DNA from: Undaria pinnatifida
Lineage: Eukaryota > Sar > Phaeophyceae > Laminariales > Alariaceae
DNA length: 64,000 bases
NCBI GenBank assembly: GCA_012845835.1
Contig: JABAKD010000015.1
Span: 8,358,467-8,422,466, forward strand
Reading direction: 5' to 3'
Below, in pieces: positions 33,237 through 44,405 of the stretch (position 1 is the stretch's first letter; the number at the start of each line of letters is the position of its first letter). Under the pieces are notes generated by a model. It saw only the letters and a program-made list of their open reading frames with translations, searched no databases and was not told where the DNA came from. The translations under genes and the position numbers were made by a program.

Positions 33237-33465
33237 GGGGTCGAGGTCGGCAGGGATTGTCGCGAGGTGCCGCCGCCGCGTGTTTCGGTAGCACCGTGCC
33301 ATGTGCAACGCCTTCTGCATGTATTCGTGCAACATATTTTGGTCAGTTTCAAACTCGTACGTCCGCCCACAGACCTACGGGGGGCTCGAGGTCGGCAGGG
33401 ATGGTCGCGCGACGCCGCCGCCGCTTGTTTCCATAACGTTCATCCATGTACAACATGTTCACCCT
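33237..33465 (+). repeat. tandem pair, about 142 bases apart
   Basis: GGGGTCGAGGTCGGCAGGGAT...CGCCGCCGC is followed at 33379 by GGGCTCGAGGTCGGCAGGGA...CGCCGCCGC. Upstream of the second copy is TTGGTCAGTTTC, similar to the TTGGTCAATTC of the hairpin units. Confidence 0.45.
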
Positions 33466-33684
33466 CTGGCAACATCTACAGGAGCCGTATACATTCGAAG
33501 GATATTACATGCTGTAAAAAACGAGCGGCCGGTGTATCAAGCAGCTTGCAAAGATGAGTGTCGAAGATGAGAGTCGACCTTAAATTTGTCGAACTCACAG
33601 CTGACACGGTTAGAACAAAAAAACAAAAAAACATCAACATTTACTTGTACCTTCTACGTCAAGTCGTGCAACACCTTTGGGTCA

Positions 33685-33875
33685 ATTATTCCCACCCCGC
33701 CTTTAGAGCCCCAAAGTCCCCCCTATACTAACTTTGAGTAAATTTATCCCCCAAAAAGATTTCCAGTGAAGGCGTTAACCCATTTAGAGTCCCAAACCCC
33801 TCCCTATAACAATTCCAAGTACACTCCCCCAAAAACGGGTTTCCAGTTGCAAAGGCGTTAACGCCTACCCTGACT
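33685..33875 (+). repeat. two units of the TTTAGAGCCCC repeat
   Basis: CCTTTAGAGCCCCAAAG...CCAAAAAGATTTCCAGT and CATTTAGAGTCCCAAAC...GGTTTCCAGTTG. The same family forms a five-unit array at 56150-56615. Confidence 0.5.
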
Positions 33876-34263
33876 CCAACCCTTCGGGAGCCTCAAGATG
33901 CTATAGCGGTTGCACGGCGCCGCCGCGTGGTCCGGTGGAGTTTTTTTTCAAAACAAGGGGACCGATAAAACGAAAAAAACAGCCTCGACCAATCAGACAG
34001 CATGGCGTCGAATGAGTTTGTGTACAAAGTGGTTGTTCGTACATCAAACTCGAAAAAGTAGCGTGTTTCCAACATATGTAAGGAGGGGTTTCTGTTTAGG
34101 GGCTGATGAGAGAACCCCAATTTTTCTGAGAACCTCGGCATGTAAAACGGAGTTGCGAACCGATCGCGAACTGCAACCGGAAGCACGCATCCCTCCACCG
34201 ACCACCCACACAGTACACAATATATCGGTAGCGGTAGTCCCGCAGTACTGTCGTATGCCGGTA

Positions 34264-35330
34264 CAGTGGGGGTTGCGGTTTAAGATAGCCTAGTTTAAGA
34301 GAATCGCGTGTTTAAGAGAGTTAAAAATGGCTTGGCACACCTTATCTTAAACCGAACATCGATTATCTTAAACCGAACATACCCCCAACCCCGCCTGCCC
34401 GTGCAGTGCTGTAGCCTAGAAACCCTGAGTAACTACCACCCGTGGGCATGTAGGCATACAGCAGAACAAGGTAGACACACAGCTCACAGCTTTACTGGCT
34501 GTAACATGGCCGGGGTGTCGTACCATCTTCGCAAGGCGAAGTTGGCTTGGATGAGGGAGTTTGGGTGGAGGAAAACGAAGCAAACTATCATGGCAGACTT
34601 TTTGTAACGTTGCAGAGCTGCTGTCATACGCATGGGATGGATGTCTGTCTGGTTCAGGGATGTGGGTGTGTGAGGTTCAGGGGTGTAAGTGTGTGAGGTT
34701 CACTGGTAGTGAGGGGTGGCACCTTGTTGGAGGCTTGAGTCGCTCTCAATGAAATACTGCTGCTGTAGCTTGTGTTTTTTGTTGTTTTCTGCTGCTTGTT
34801 TTTTGCGTCCGAGATACAATAATACGTACAGTAGTACCGTGAGTGATGCCCATGCTGCTTCACCTCTCTCTGTCATGCTGTGTTATGTTGGCTGCTTACA
34901 GGGTATAGATGATGTTGGAATAACCCTGCCAAAGAGAACAATTCATTCGACAATATACTCTACGTAGCCTGCTGAGCTCATCTCACGCAGGTGTTTCTTC
35001 TTTATATTTACTTTTGTTTTAATATACTCCGCGAGTACGCAACAAGGAAGGATCATGCTGCGTGTCGGCCCTCCAACGCACGGTAAATATTGCGTAAACA
35101 AAACGAAATGCGCTTTCAACACTTCGAATAGGCACAACGGCAACATCCAGCGCTCTTGACCCCAGGCCCGGGCTCTCTAAAACCCATATGTTCTGTTATA
35201 GATAACTTTATTTTAACCCAAAATCTCGCTTCAAGATAAAACATATCTTAAACCGATTTAGGAGAGCTACGTGTTTAAGATAGTTTTCGTCGGTATGGCA
35301 CACCGCTATCTTAAACCGCAACCCCCACTG
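34264..35330. mobile_element. Tc1/mariner- or pogo-like non-autonomous element
   Basis: A perfect 25-base inverted terminal repeat beginning CAGTGGGGGTTGCGGTTTAA is present at 34264 and, inverted, ending at 35330. Both ends are flanked by TA, so 27 bases match including the target duplication. Subterminal GTTTAAGA/ATCTTAAAC words recur inside each end. TA flanks and CAGTG tips are typical of Tc1/mariner and pogo elements. The 1.07 kb interior has only short frames and no DDE transposase signature, so the element is non-autonomous. Confidence 0.72.
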
Positions 35331-35499
35331 TACAGATAGTAGGGGTCTCCCCGTGAAGCGGTGGTGTGCCTTTATTGTCCTCTACGTGAGCGGGCTCGGT
35401 TGGTACATCCCTGGCCTCTCAATGCCTCCCACATGGACATCGCCTCCTTTCACTGTTTGCGGAACGGTCCAGCTTTTCTTTGATTTCTTGCTAAGCTCA

Positions 35500-36020
35500 G
35501 CTGGGACTTACTTGCGGAACGGCCCAGCTTTTCATTGATTTCTTCTTTCATTTGTTTTTGAAAGTTGCACGAAGTATCATCATACCAGGTCTCAGCTGAG
35601 ATCAGCTTTGCTCATCAGCTCAGCTCAGCACAGCATCGCACCGCAGCGCTAGCTCAGCAACGAAGCGTCGTGCGGTTCGGTACTCTGAGCGGTGTTGTGC
35701 CTTGCTGTGCCGTGCTGCGTGTTTGGCTGTACTTACTCTTTCGCACAATGCCAGGCATCATTCGCAGTATCATACCAGGTGCCGGTACTGCAGGTTTGTA
35801 CCAGGTGCACGTACTACCTGGTACATTGTTGAGTAACAAAAATTGTGCTCCCAGCTATAATATAGCTGGGCTGAGCTGCGCCGTGCGGTGCAGTGCCTTG
35901 CCGTGCGGTGCCGTGCGGTGCCGTGCCTTGCCATGCGGTGCCGTGCCTTGCCCTGCGGTGCAGTGCTGTGCCGTGCAGCGCAGTGCTTTCTTTCGAACAT
36001 ACAGTAGTACCAGGCATCAT
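35500..36020 (+). repeat. dispersed repeat family H, copy 2
   Basis: Starts with TTACTTGCGGAACGGCCCAG, continues with TACCAGGTCTCAGCTGAGAT, ATCAGCTCAGCTCAGCACAG, a GTGCGGTGCC minisatellite (35880-35990), and ends TTTCGAACATACAGTAGTAC. No coding signal. Confidence 0.45.
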
Positions 36021-36440
36021 GCGAAGTGCAAGGCACCAGATACTGGTGTGTACGTGCGTACTCGTTTTATTCGTTGACTGTTCTTTCGGTCCTCTTCATG
36101 TCCCCCCCCCCCGCAAGTTACACCCGTACTGCCGATCATAGAGAGAACGCGACATAGCCAATACAAGCGCACAGCACAGCATGGGGCAACCAGCTCTGCA
36201 CAAGTACCTCCTGACAAGATCACACCACAATATACGAAGATGAACCAAATCATAGGCCTCTTCTTTGTGCCCCTTCGTGTCATTTAGTTGTTCTTCCGTG
36301 TGCGAGCATAGCTGTAGACGGGCGGCGTCAGCACAGCAGCAGCAGCAGCCGCAAACAGCAGCAGCGGTAGTACAGGCAGTACAAGCAGTACAGCAGTCAG
36401 TGTATATGCGATATATGCGAGTACGGATTCAGCAGTGGAG

Positions 36441-36625
36441 GTCCCTCTATAATGCCGGATGAGTTGTGCCGGTATCCCGCTTTTAGTGCCTGTGAACCCG
36501 CTTGGCATGTTGGCAAATATGGAAACAACGAGTACCCGTAGTGGCAGTGCAGTAAGCGGAGTAGTGCCGGTTCCCTCTACAGTGCCCGTATTTCCGGCCG
36601 GCACACACCGGCACTACAGAGGGAC
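36441..36625. mobile_element. 185-bp miniature inverted-repeat element
   Basis: The termini GTCCCTCTATAATGCCGG and, inverted, GTCCCTCTGTAGTGCCGG differ at two positions. The interior keeps GTGCCTGTGAACCCGCTTGG. Related copies with the same ends and core are at 1833-2000, 6821-6945 (left end lost), 27258-27423 and 45994-46146. Too short to code. Confidence 0.6.
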
Positions 36626-36639
36626 GAATCATGTGAGAA

Positions 36640-36698
36640 CAGCAGCAACAGCAACAGCAACAGCAACAACAAAAACAACAAAAACAACAACAACAACC

Positions 36699-36762
<64 letters not shown>

Positions 36763-36845
36763 CGGCAACAAAAACAACAACAACAACAGCAACAACAGGA
36801 GCAACAACAGGAGCAGCAACAGGAGCAGCAGCAGCAGCAGCAACA
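36640..36845 (+). repeat. (CAA)n/(CAG)n microsatellite
   Basis: About 200 bases of CAA with CAG at both edges and AAAACAACA variants; the Thr-run plus frame and the Leu-run minus frame are repeat artefacts. Confidence 0.9.
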
Positions 36846-37182
36846 ACTGTTTTTTGTACCAGGTGTACGATGAAACCTGGTATTTATGTATTTATCGACC
36901 TAGTATCTTATCGTATCTATGCTGTCAAAAGTGAAAGTATGAAAAATCGTTGCCACAGCAGCAGCAGTAGGTGCCGCGTGCTGTGTCAAATGACTGTTTT
37001 CCTGTTTTCGCCGTCAGACTCTTGTCATGCGTGGGCGAGAGCGCATGCGAGAGTAGCGTAGAGGCAACGAGGTCATACAGCCACGGCGGTGCCAGCAGGT
37101 AGCTGATTGCTGGGCGGTTTGTCGAGAGCTGTCAAAGGAATCATCAACGGCGCGGCTTGACGAGATAGATGAATAGCAGGAT

Positions 37183-37646
37183 TTATAGTACACAGAAGTA
37201 GTAGGGCTCACTCGCTACGCCGACAGCTATCATACGCAAGCCCCCACGAGCATCGACAACAGCCCACAAGGAGCCGAGAGCAGCCAAGCCACCATCACCC
37301 CCAGGCTCTAGCACAGCCTGCGTCAGGCACGCAGTAGCTAGGCCGAACGTGGCCTGTTCTTGAAATATATTCGATGAAAAGCCGTTCTGACTCGACGGCA
37401 GTGAACGCGTCAACTGACTCTCCGTCGCTCGTTTGAACCAAAAATCAGAAGCAGTGTATAGACCAGAACAGAGACAGGACAGGAGGTTTTACTCGTCTGC
37501 ACCTTGATTGCAGCGGCCGCGGCAGCTTCAGTCGCGAGATCGCTGCCCGCGTTGGCATCGCCTTCGTCCATCCACAGGCTCCCACCGGTATTGTCAACCC
37601 TATCAGCCAAGCTGTGCGTGCTAGATAGTGTTTCCAGCAATGGCAT
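37183..37646 (-). CDS. possible small two-exon gene, function unknown
   Basis: Exon 1, 37646-37503, starts at ATG and gives 48 codons (begins MPLLETLSSTHSLADRVDNT, ends in an Ala run and IK). It reaches AAG/GTGCAG. An 89-base intron (37502-37414) would end in GAGTCAG. Exon 2, 37413-37183, continues in phase 0 for 76 codons, beginning LTRSLPSSQNGFSSNIFQEQ and ending YYFCVL before TAA. The joined product is 124 residues, acidic and Ala-rich at the N-terminus and hydrophobic/Gly-rich at the C-terminus (GGDGGLAALGSLWAVVDARG). I recognise no domain. The composition looks more protein-like than neighbouring shadow frames and both splice phases fit, but the intron is short and its pyrimidine tract weak. 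It may instead be an exon pair of a longer gene. Confidence 0.35.
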
Positions 37647-37916
37647 CGGTTCCCTGACTCCCTCCTAAAACCAGCATTCAGCAACCAGCACGTATGAGAA
37701 TCACAGGGCTTTCTCCGGTGAAAAGTAGTCGGTACTACTGTACAGCAGTATCTGCATGTTGACTGCGGAAAGCCGTATATAGGTTTCATATGGTAATTAA
37801 TATTTTTGATATTTTCACGAAATACGGGGACAGTTCGGCGTGGCCCCGCTCGACTGTCGGCAACAAAACACAACACAGCAGCTAAACCGCCGACGCGAGC
37901 CGGAGAGAAGGAGCAA

Positions 37917-37964
37917 ATGAGCAAGCCAAGGTCTCTCGAGGATGCCGAAGAGCTGCTGGCGGAG
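37917..37964 (+). CDS. possible first coding exon with consensus donor
   Basis: ATG at 37917 in a favourable A-rich context (GCAAATGA) opens 16 codons, MSKPRSLEDAEELLAE. They end exactly at a strong donor, GAG/GTAAGC, at 37965. The frame would otherwise run on to 38099. The short acidic helix is protein-like. No matching downstream exon was found before the SINE fragment and Harbinger-like cluster that begin at 38.3 kb, so any continuation would have to splice across or into mobile DNA. It lies divergent to, and 270 bases from, the putative minus-strand gene ending at 37646; the two could share a promoter region. Confidence 0.2.
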
Positions 37965-38329
37965 GTAAGCCAGGACCAACCGTCTATCATCGACACACTA
38001 ACACGCGCCCGGTGTTTTATGGCAGTTTCTACGTACGTACTGCTGTTAATATGTACCTGGTACCTGTTACTACTGTACAAGGTTCCGGATAAACAGTGAT
38101 GACTCAACGCGAGGCTTTTGCACTTTGCACCCCCGTGCGTTCTCCCGCATCCTTACGGTAGAGCATGGAGCTATGCTGCAATGTACTTGATTCGGGTCTA
38201 CCGGAAATGAAGGTAGGGACGACCCAGATAATATGATGTTGATGTAGAAATACGTTGATGATGCTATTGTAGCCTACCTGGTGCAGTGCACTCGTGTGTA
38301 CCAGGTACCGCACATGCGACTGCTGGTTG

Positions 38330-38475
38330 TTTTTTTTTCTCACACTTGTACTCTCCAGCTTCTGGACAACCCGTGGTCACAGGTGTCGTCCCTTCTTCCC
38401 CCCGGTTCTTGCCTTCAATTTTTTTCGTGCATAGGGTTCGGCAATCCCACTGCTCGTCGATTTTTCATCGAGTGT
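38330..38475 (-). mobile_element. 5'-truncated SINE copy
   Basis: The minus strand reads CTCGATGAAAAATCGACGAG, TCGGCAATCCCACT in inverse, ACAACCCGTGGTCACAGGTG in inverse, and an A-rich tail (T-run at 38330-38339). The tRNA-like head is absent. Confidence 0.6.
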
Positions 38476-38660
38476 TGTTTATTCACCCGGCGTGGAAGCA
38501 TTCGGTTGCAACTTCAAACTGTTGTTTGTTGTGCTCCAGCACATTTGTTGACGCGCGTAAAGCAGTCCGCTGTTTACTACTGATGTGTAAGGCCCGAATT
38601 AACGAGGAACTTGCCAAATCCAATTTCGATTTTTTATTTTTTATTTCAGGGCCCAGATTA

Positions 38661-39473
38661 GGGCCCGAATTAACGAGGAACTTGCAAAATCGATTTTTTT
38701 TTTTTTTTTTTTTAATTTCATGAAAAATTCACGAAAAATTCAACTTTGGTTCTTAGCAAGGAACGGCGCAGTGCGTTCTAGGAAATAAAAAAATTCAAAA
38801 AACGCAAAAGGGTCAACGAACACCCGTGGGCAACGACCGAGGCGAGCGATGGCTCGCGTCCTCCCCGGAGCGCCGCGGCTAGCCGCAGATTCTTTTGGCC
38901 GGCAGCGGCTTGGAGGCTATGGCTCTAGGTGTCTCTTGGATGGGCTGGCGCCACCCCGCCGCCCGACACGGGCAGCAGCGACGGGGATATAGCGGTCGAA
39001 CTTCTGAGCGAAGTCATCATGTGGTACTTGGTCGTGTAACTTTCGAGGTGCAGGGCGACGAAAAACTGGGTTTGCGGCGGTCTCGGTTGTTTTCGAAGCG
39101 TCGCAGGCGGTCTACGCTGTGCTAAGGACCTTCGGAGGCCGCGCTGCGGCTGCTCCGGTGGTCCTACCTCTCGCAATGTTGGCTTCTCGCCTCTCAATCA
39201 GCCGACGACATGGCACCAATCCGCGTGGCCGGCTTCGGTTACACAGAACAAGCCATGTCTAGGTGGACAAACTCCCTAAATTCAATTTCGATTTTCGACA
39301 AAATTCGACCGAGAAAGTCTTTTTTTACTTCTTTGTTGAATTTGATTTTTCGTAATAATTCTGAGAACGCCTGCTTGGTGATTCATTTCTTGACCAATCA
39401 GATGCAAATTAAATTCAATTCTATAAAAAAAAATCGAAATTCGATTTTGCAAGTTCCTCGTTAATACGGGCCC
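38661..39473 (+). mobile_element. Harbinger-like non-autonomous element, copy 1
   Basis: The terminal repeat GGGCCCGAATTAACGAGGAA at the left pairs with its inverse at the right (ends ...CGTTAATACGGGCCC). TTA flanks both ends (38658-38660 and 39474-39476). Three-base TTA/TAA duplications with G/C-rich tips are typical of PIF/Harbinger elements. The arms are AT-rich; a GC-rich core (about 38830-39260) contains an antisense 90-residue frame kept in all copies. A further left end lies just upstream (38591-38650), from a nested or partial copy. No transposase. Confidence 0.68.
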
Positions 39474-39558
39474 TTAACGAAGAGCACGGAAAATCTTAAT
39501 TCGATTGTGTTACTTTATTTTCATGAAAAATACACGAAAAATTCAACTTTGGTTCTTA

Positions 39559-40367
39559 GGGCCCGAATTAACGAGGAACTTGCCAAATCGAATTTCGATT
39601 TTTTTTTTTAGTTTCATGAAAAATTCACGAAAAATTGAACTATGGTTCTTATCAAGGAACGGCGCAGTGCGTTCTAGGAAATAAAAAAATTCAAAAACGC
39701 AAAAGGGTCAACGAACACCCGTGGGCAACGACCGAGGCGAGCGATGGCTCGCGTCCTCCCCGGAGCGCCGCGGCTAGCCGCAAATTCTTTTGGCCAGCAG
39801 CGGCTTGGAGGCTATGGCTCTAGGTGTCTCTTGGATGGGCTGGCGCCACCCCGCCGCCCGACACGGGCAGCAGCGACGGGGATATCGCGGTCGAACTTCT
39901 GAGCGAAGTCATCATGTGGTAGTTGGTCGTGTAACTTTCGAGGTGCAGGGCGACGAAAAACTGGGTTTGCGGCGGTCTCGGTTGTTTTCGAAGCGTCGCA
40001 GGCGGTCTAGGCTGTGCTAAGGACCTTCGGAGGCCGCGCTGCGGCTGCTCCGGTGATCCTACCTCTCGCAATGTTGGCTTCTCGCCTCTCAATCAGCCGA
40101 CGACATGGCACCAATTCGCGTGGCCGGCTTCGGTTACACAGAACAAGCCATGTCTAGGTGGACAAACTCCCTGAATTGAATTTCGATTTTCGACAAAATT
40201 CGACCAAGAAAGTCTTTTTTTACTTCTTTGTTGAATTTGATTTTTCGTGATAATTCTGAGAACGCCTGCTTGGTGATTCATTTCTTGACCAATCAGATGC
40301 AAATTAAATTCAATTCTATAAAAAAAAATCGAAATTCGATTTGGCAAGTTCCTCGTTAATACGGGCC
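39559..40367 (+). mobile_element. Harbinger-like non-autonomous element, copy 2
   Basis: Same terminal repeats and core as copy 1 in the same orientation; TTA precedes the left end. The right end abuts the left end of copy 3 with one base between (GGGCC-A-GGGCCC), forming a palindromic junction. The core differs from copy 1 at only a few positions, so duplication was recent. Confidence 0.68.
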
Positions 40368-40368
40368 A

Positions 40369-41237
40369 GGGCCCGTATTAACGAGGAACTTGCCAAATCC
40401 AATTTCGATTTTTTGTTTTTATTTCAAGACCCAGATTAACGAGGAACTTGCCAAATCGAATTTCGATTTTTTTTTATAGAATTGAATTTAATTTGCATCT
40501 GATTGGTCAAGAAATGAATCACCAAGCAGGCATTTTCAGAACTATCACGAAAAATCAAATTCAACAAAGCAGTAAAAAAAGACTTTCTCGGTCGAATTTT
40601 GTCGAAAATCGAAATTCAATTTTAGCGAGTTCGTCCACCTAGACATGGCTTGTTCTGTGTAACCGAAGCCGGCCACGCGAATTGGTGCCATGTCGTCGGC
40701 TGATTGAGAGGCGAGAAGCCACCATTGCGAGAGGTAGGACCACCGGAGCAGCCGCAGCGCGGCCTCCGAAGGTCCTTAGCACAGCCTAGACCGCCTGCGA
40801 CGCTTCGAAAACAACCGAGACCGCCGCAAACCCAGCTTTTCGTCGCCCTGCACCTCGAAAGTTACACGACCAACTACCACATGATGACTTCGCTCAGAAG
40901 TTCGACCGCTATATCCCCGTTGCTGCTGCCCGTGTCGGGCGGCGGCGTGGCGCCAGCCCATCCAAGAGACGCCTAGAGCCAGGGCCTCCAAGCCGCTGCC
41001 GGCAAAAACAATCTGCCGCTAGCCGCGGCGCTCCGGGGAGGACGCGAGCCATCGCTCGCCTCGGTCGTTGCCCACGGGTGTTCGTTGACCCTTTTGCGTA
41101 TCTTGATTTTCTTTATTTCCTAGAACGCACTGCGCCGTTCCTTGCTAAGAACCAAATTTCAATTTTTCGTGTATTTTTCATGAAAAAAAAAAAAAAATCG
41201 AAATTCGATTTGGCAAGTTCCTCGTTAATTCGGCCCC
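40369..41237 (-). mobile_element. Harbinger-like non-autonomous element, copy 3 (inverted)
   Basis: Oriented opposite to copies 1 and 2, so the conserved 90-codon frame is on the plus strand (40704-40976). It holds a nested extra end at 40426-40470. The right terminus CTCGTTAATTCGGCCCC is followed by TAA, again a TTA/TAA-type flank. Confidence 0.65.
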
Positions 41238-42139
41238 TAATGAAAAATACACGAAAAATTGAACTTTGGTTCTCATCAAGGAACGGCGCAGTGCGTTCTG
41301 GGAAATGAAAAAATTCAAGAAACGCAAAAGGGTCAACGAACACCCGTGGGAAATTCGATTTGGCAAGTTCCTCGTTAATTCGGGCCCTCATGAAAAATAC
41401 ACGAAAAATTGAACTGTGGTTCTCATCAAGGAACGGCGCAGTGCGTTATAGGGAATAAAAAAATTCAAGAAACGCAAAAGAGTCAACGAACACCCGTGGG
41501 CAACGACCGAGGCGGGCGATGGCTCGCGTCCTCCCCGGAGCGCCGCGGATTGCGGCAGATTGTTTTGGCCGGCAGCGTCTTAAAGGCTATGGCTCTAGGC
41601 GTCTCTTGGATGGGCTGGCGCCACGCCGCCGCCCAATACAGGCAGCAGCGACGGGTATATAGCGGTCGAACTTCTGAGCGAAGTCATCATGTGGTAGTTG
41701 GTCGTGTAACTTTCGAGGTGCAGGGCGACGAAAAACTGGGTTTGCGGCGGTCTGTTTTCGAAGCGTCGCAGGCGGTCTACGCTGCGCTAAGGACCTTCGG
41801 AGGCCGCGCTGCGGCTGCTCCGGTGGTCCTACCTCTCGCAATGGTGGCTTCTCGCCTCTCAATCAGCCGAAGATATGGCACCAATTCGCGTGGCCGGCTT
41901 CGGTTGCACAGAACAAGCCATGTCTAGGTGGACAAACTCCTTAAATTGAATTTCGATTTTCGACTAAATTCGACCGAGAGAGTCTTTTTTCACTGCTTTG
42001 TTGAATTTGATTTTTTGCAGTAGTTCTGAGAATGCCTGCTTGGTGATTCATTTTTTGACCAATCAGATGCAAATTAAGTTCAATTCTATAAAAAAAAATC
42101 GAAATTCGATTTGGCAAGTTCCTCGTTAATCTGGGCCCT
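41238..42139 (+). mobile_element. Harbinger-like copies 4a (deleted) and 4b
   Basis: 41238-41388 keeps only subterminal sequence and a right terminus (GTTAATTCGGGCCC), with the core removed after CACCCGTGGG. 41389-42139 is a further copy lacking its left tip but with full core and right terminus, followed by TAA. In this core a 5-base difference (GGTCTGTTTTCG here, GGTCTCGGTTGTTTTCG in the others) joins two frames into a longer one, 41409-41927, with FEASQAVYAALRTFGGRAAA. Confidence 0.6.
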
Positions 42140-43140
42140 AACCAGTAAAAAAACAATTTACCACCCAAGCAATCTACGGCAGTAGTAGTATCTTTTTATG
42201 GCTCCCCATGGGTGCCGGCATCCATGCTTCGGGTAGGGCAGGGCAGCGCTTCGAATTGTTCGATTCAATATTTGATACAAGGTTCCCCATCGGGATGTGT
42301 GTAACGTGAAATCCCGGGGGCGTCGCAAGGCGAAAAGAGAGTCAAAGGTAACGCAACATATTATTCGTGAAACGAAGAACTAGACGTGTCACACACATAT
42401 ACTGGACACAATTGAACGATTGAGTGAGCGAGCGGGCGGACGATGGACGATCGCACGGCTTGTAACTGACCGTTCATCATGTCGTATACACACCACAACA
42501 GGCACACACATACCAGGTACATACACACCACAAGGTTCCCCTCCGGGAAGTTCGTAGGGGAGTGGCGCAAGGACACATTAGTATCACTACCGGACGCGAT
42601 GACCATTTATTTTATTAAAAATATTTCAAGGACGTCAGCCGTGAGTTCGACGAATTTCAGGTCAATACTCATCTTTGCAAGCTGCGTCGTCGGTACTTGT
42701 AGTACACTATATTTATTGTACACACAAAAACAAATGCCCCGAAAAAATAACGATTTCGCATTTAACAGGTGCTTTGTTGGGTGTACTCAATAGCAGTACT
42801 TTTTACACTTGTTGGGTACTCGATAGACGTCCCCATGACCTCGATCTGTTATATCGTTATTGAGAAAACATTCACTCTCAAACTACAACTCATTTATTTT
42901 TAGACCGTTTGTAGGATACGTATGGACAATTCCTAGGAGAGGGCCACGCTTCCAACTCCACCTACTTGAGGAACGCCAGGAAGCGGCACGTGTTGTTGGG
43001 GGGGTATGACAGACCCACACCGATGGCGTGGGATGTGGCTTATAAATACTCCAGAAAACAATTAAAAGAGCACATACAAGTATTGAGAACGAGGGAGCAA
43101 CAGGACAATACATGACAGGCTAGCTATGACAAAATAAACT
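42140..43140. other. no gene recognised; one inverse subfamily B end
   Basis: Contains the repeat end at 42625-42692 and TACCAGGTAC near 42512. Frames are short. Confidence 0.35.
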
Positions 43141-44405
43141 ACGCCGCAGTATGGAGGGGATACGGCACGTGCACATGGCTCTGCCTGCTGCTGCTGCTGG
43201 GCGGCAGGGTCGTACACATGGCGTCGTACTTGCCGCATTTTGTTTGGTGTCTCGTCATCATCTGTGACGTAAAAATCTCCGTAAAAATGATGTGCGTGAA
43301 AAAACTGCCTCTGTGGACTAAAATGTAGGGATTGCTTTGTATCTAATTGCTATTCCAAAGGTCCCTGTATTTCCGTCCAAATTTACGCGGACAATGAGCT
43401 GTGAGCTAGAGCACACCCACGCAGCCGCAGCACAGCAGAAAGATGCGGTATGGTGGAGTGACATATGACAGGCTCCGACAAAAGCAACTCGCCGCAGCAT
43501 AGCGAGGACTCGCCACGCGCACGTACCTGATGTATCCTACTAGTGCTGCTGTGCGGCAGGGTTGTATGCGTAGCGTTTTGCTGTCCTCATGTTGTCTGGT
43601 GCCTGTCATCTGTGGTGTGGGCAAAATCTCCGACACAAAACATGTGGATGTAAATGTAAGGATGGGTTGATATATATATTACTATCAAAAAGGTTCCTAT
43701 ATTACCACCCAAATTGGCGCGATCTACGGACATGATATGGACATGCGCACGCAGCGGCAGCACACAGCAGAAATATGGGGTATGCAATGGCACTCTCCGA
43801 TCAAAGTAGTCACCTACTACAACAGCAGCCACACGCGCATAGAGTTGCAGGCTGCTGCTGCTAGGGGTCTAGACTGCTGCTGGGCGGCAGGATTGTAGCA
43901 CACCCACGCAGCCGCAGCACACAGCACGAAGATGCGGTATGGTGGAGTGACAGATGACAGGCTCCGGCAAAAGCAACTTGCCGCAGCATAGCGAGGACTC
44001 GCCACGCGCACGTACCTGATGTATCCTACTAGTGCTGCTGTGCGGCAGGATTGTATACGTAGCGTTGTGCTGTGTTCATATTGGCGGGTGCCTCATCTTT
44101 GGTGTGGGCAAAATCTCCGACACAAAACATGTGGATGTAAATGTAAGGATGGGTTGGTATATTATGGTTGGTATATTTATTACTATAAAAAATGTCCCTA
44201 TATTACCGTCCATATTAGCGCGATATATGGACATGTAATGGACATGCGCACGCAGCGGCAGCACACAGCAGAAATATGGGGTATGGTGGGGTGACAAATG
44301 GCACGCTCCGATCAAAGCAATCGCCTACTTCAACAGCAGCCACACGCGCATAGATTGCAGGCTGCTGCTGCTGCTAGGGGTCTGGACTGCTGCTGGGCGG
44401 CAGGA
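43140..44405. repeat. tandem duplication, 490-500 base units
   Basis: CACACCCACGCAGCCGCAGC occurs at 43413 and 43899; CGTACCTGATGTATCCTACT at 43518 and 44004; GACATGCGCACGCAGCGGCA at 43739 and 44243. A diverged first unit begins near 43110. Partial copies lie at 47470-47580 and, inverted, at 54560-54690. No conserved frame. Confidence 0.6.

Noticed and set aside
36459-37061. 200-codon Thr-run frame and the opposing Leu-run frame
   Set aside because: Product of the CAA/CAG microsatellite and flanking repeats.
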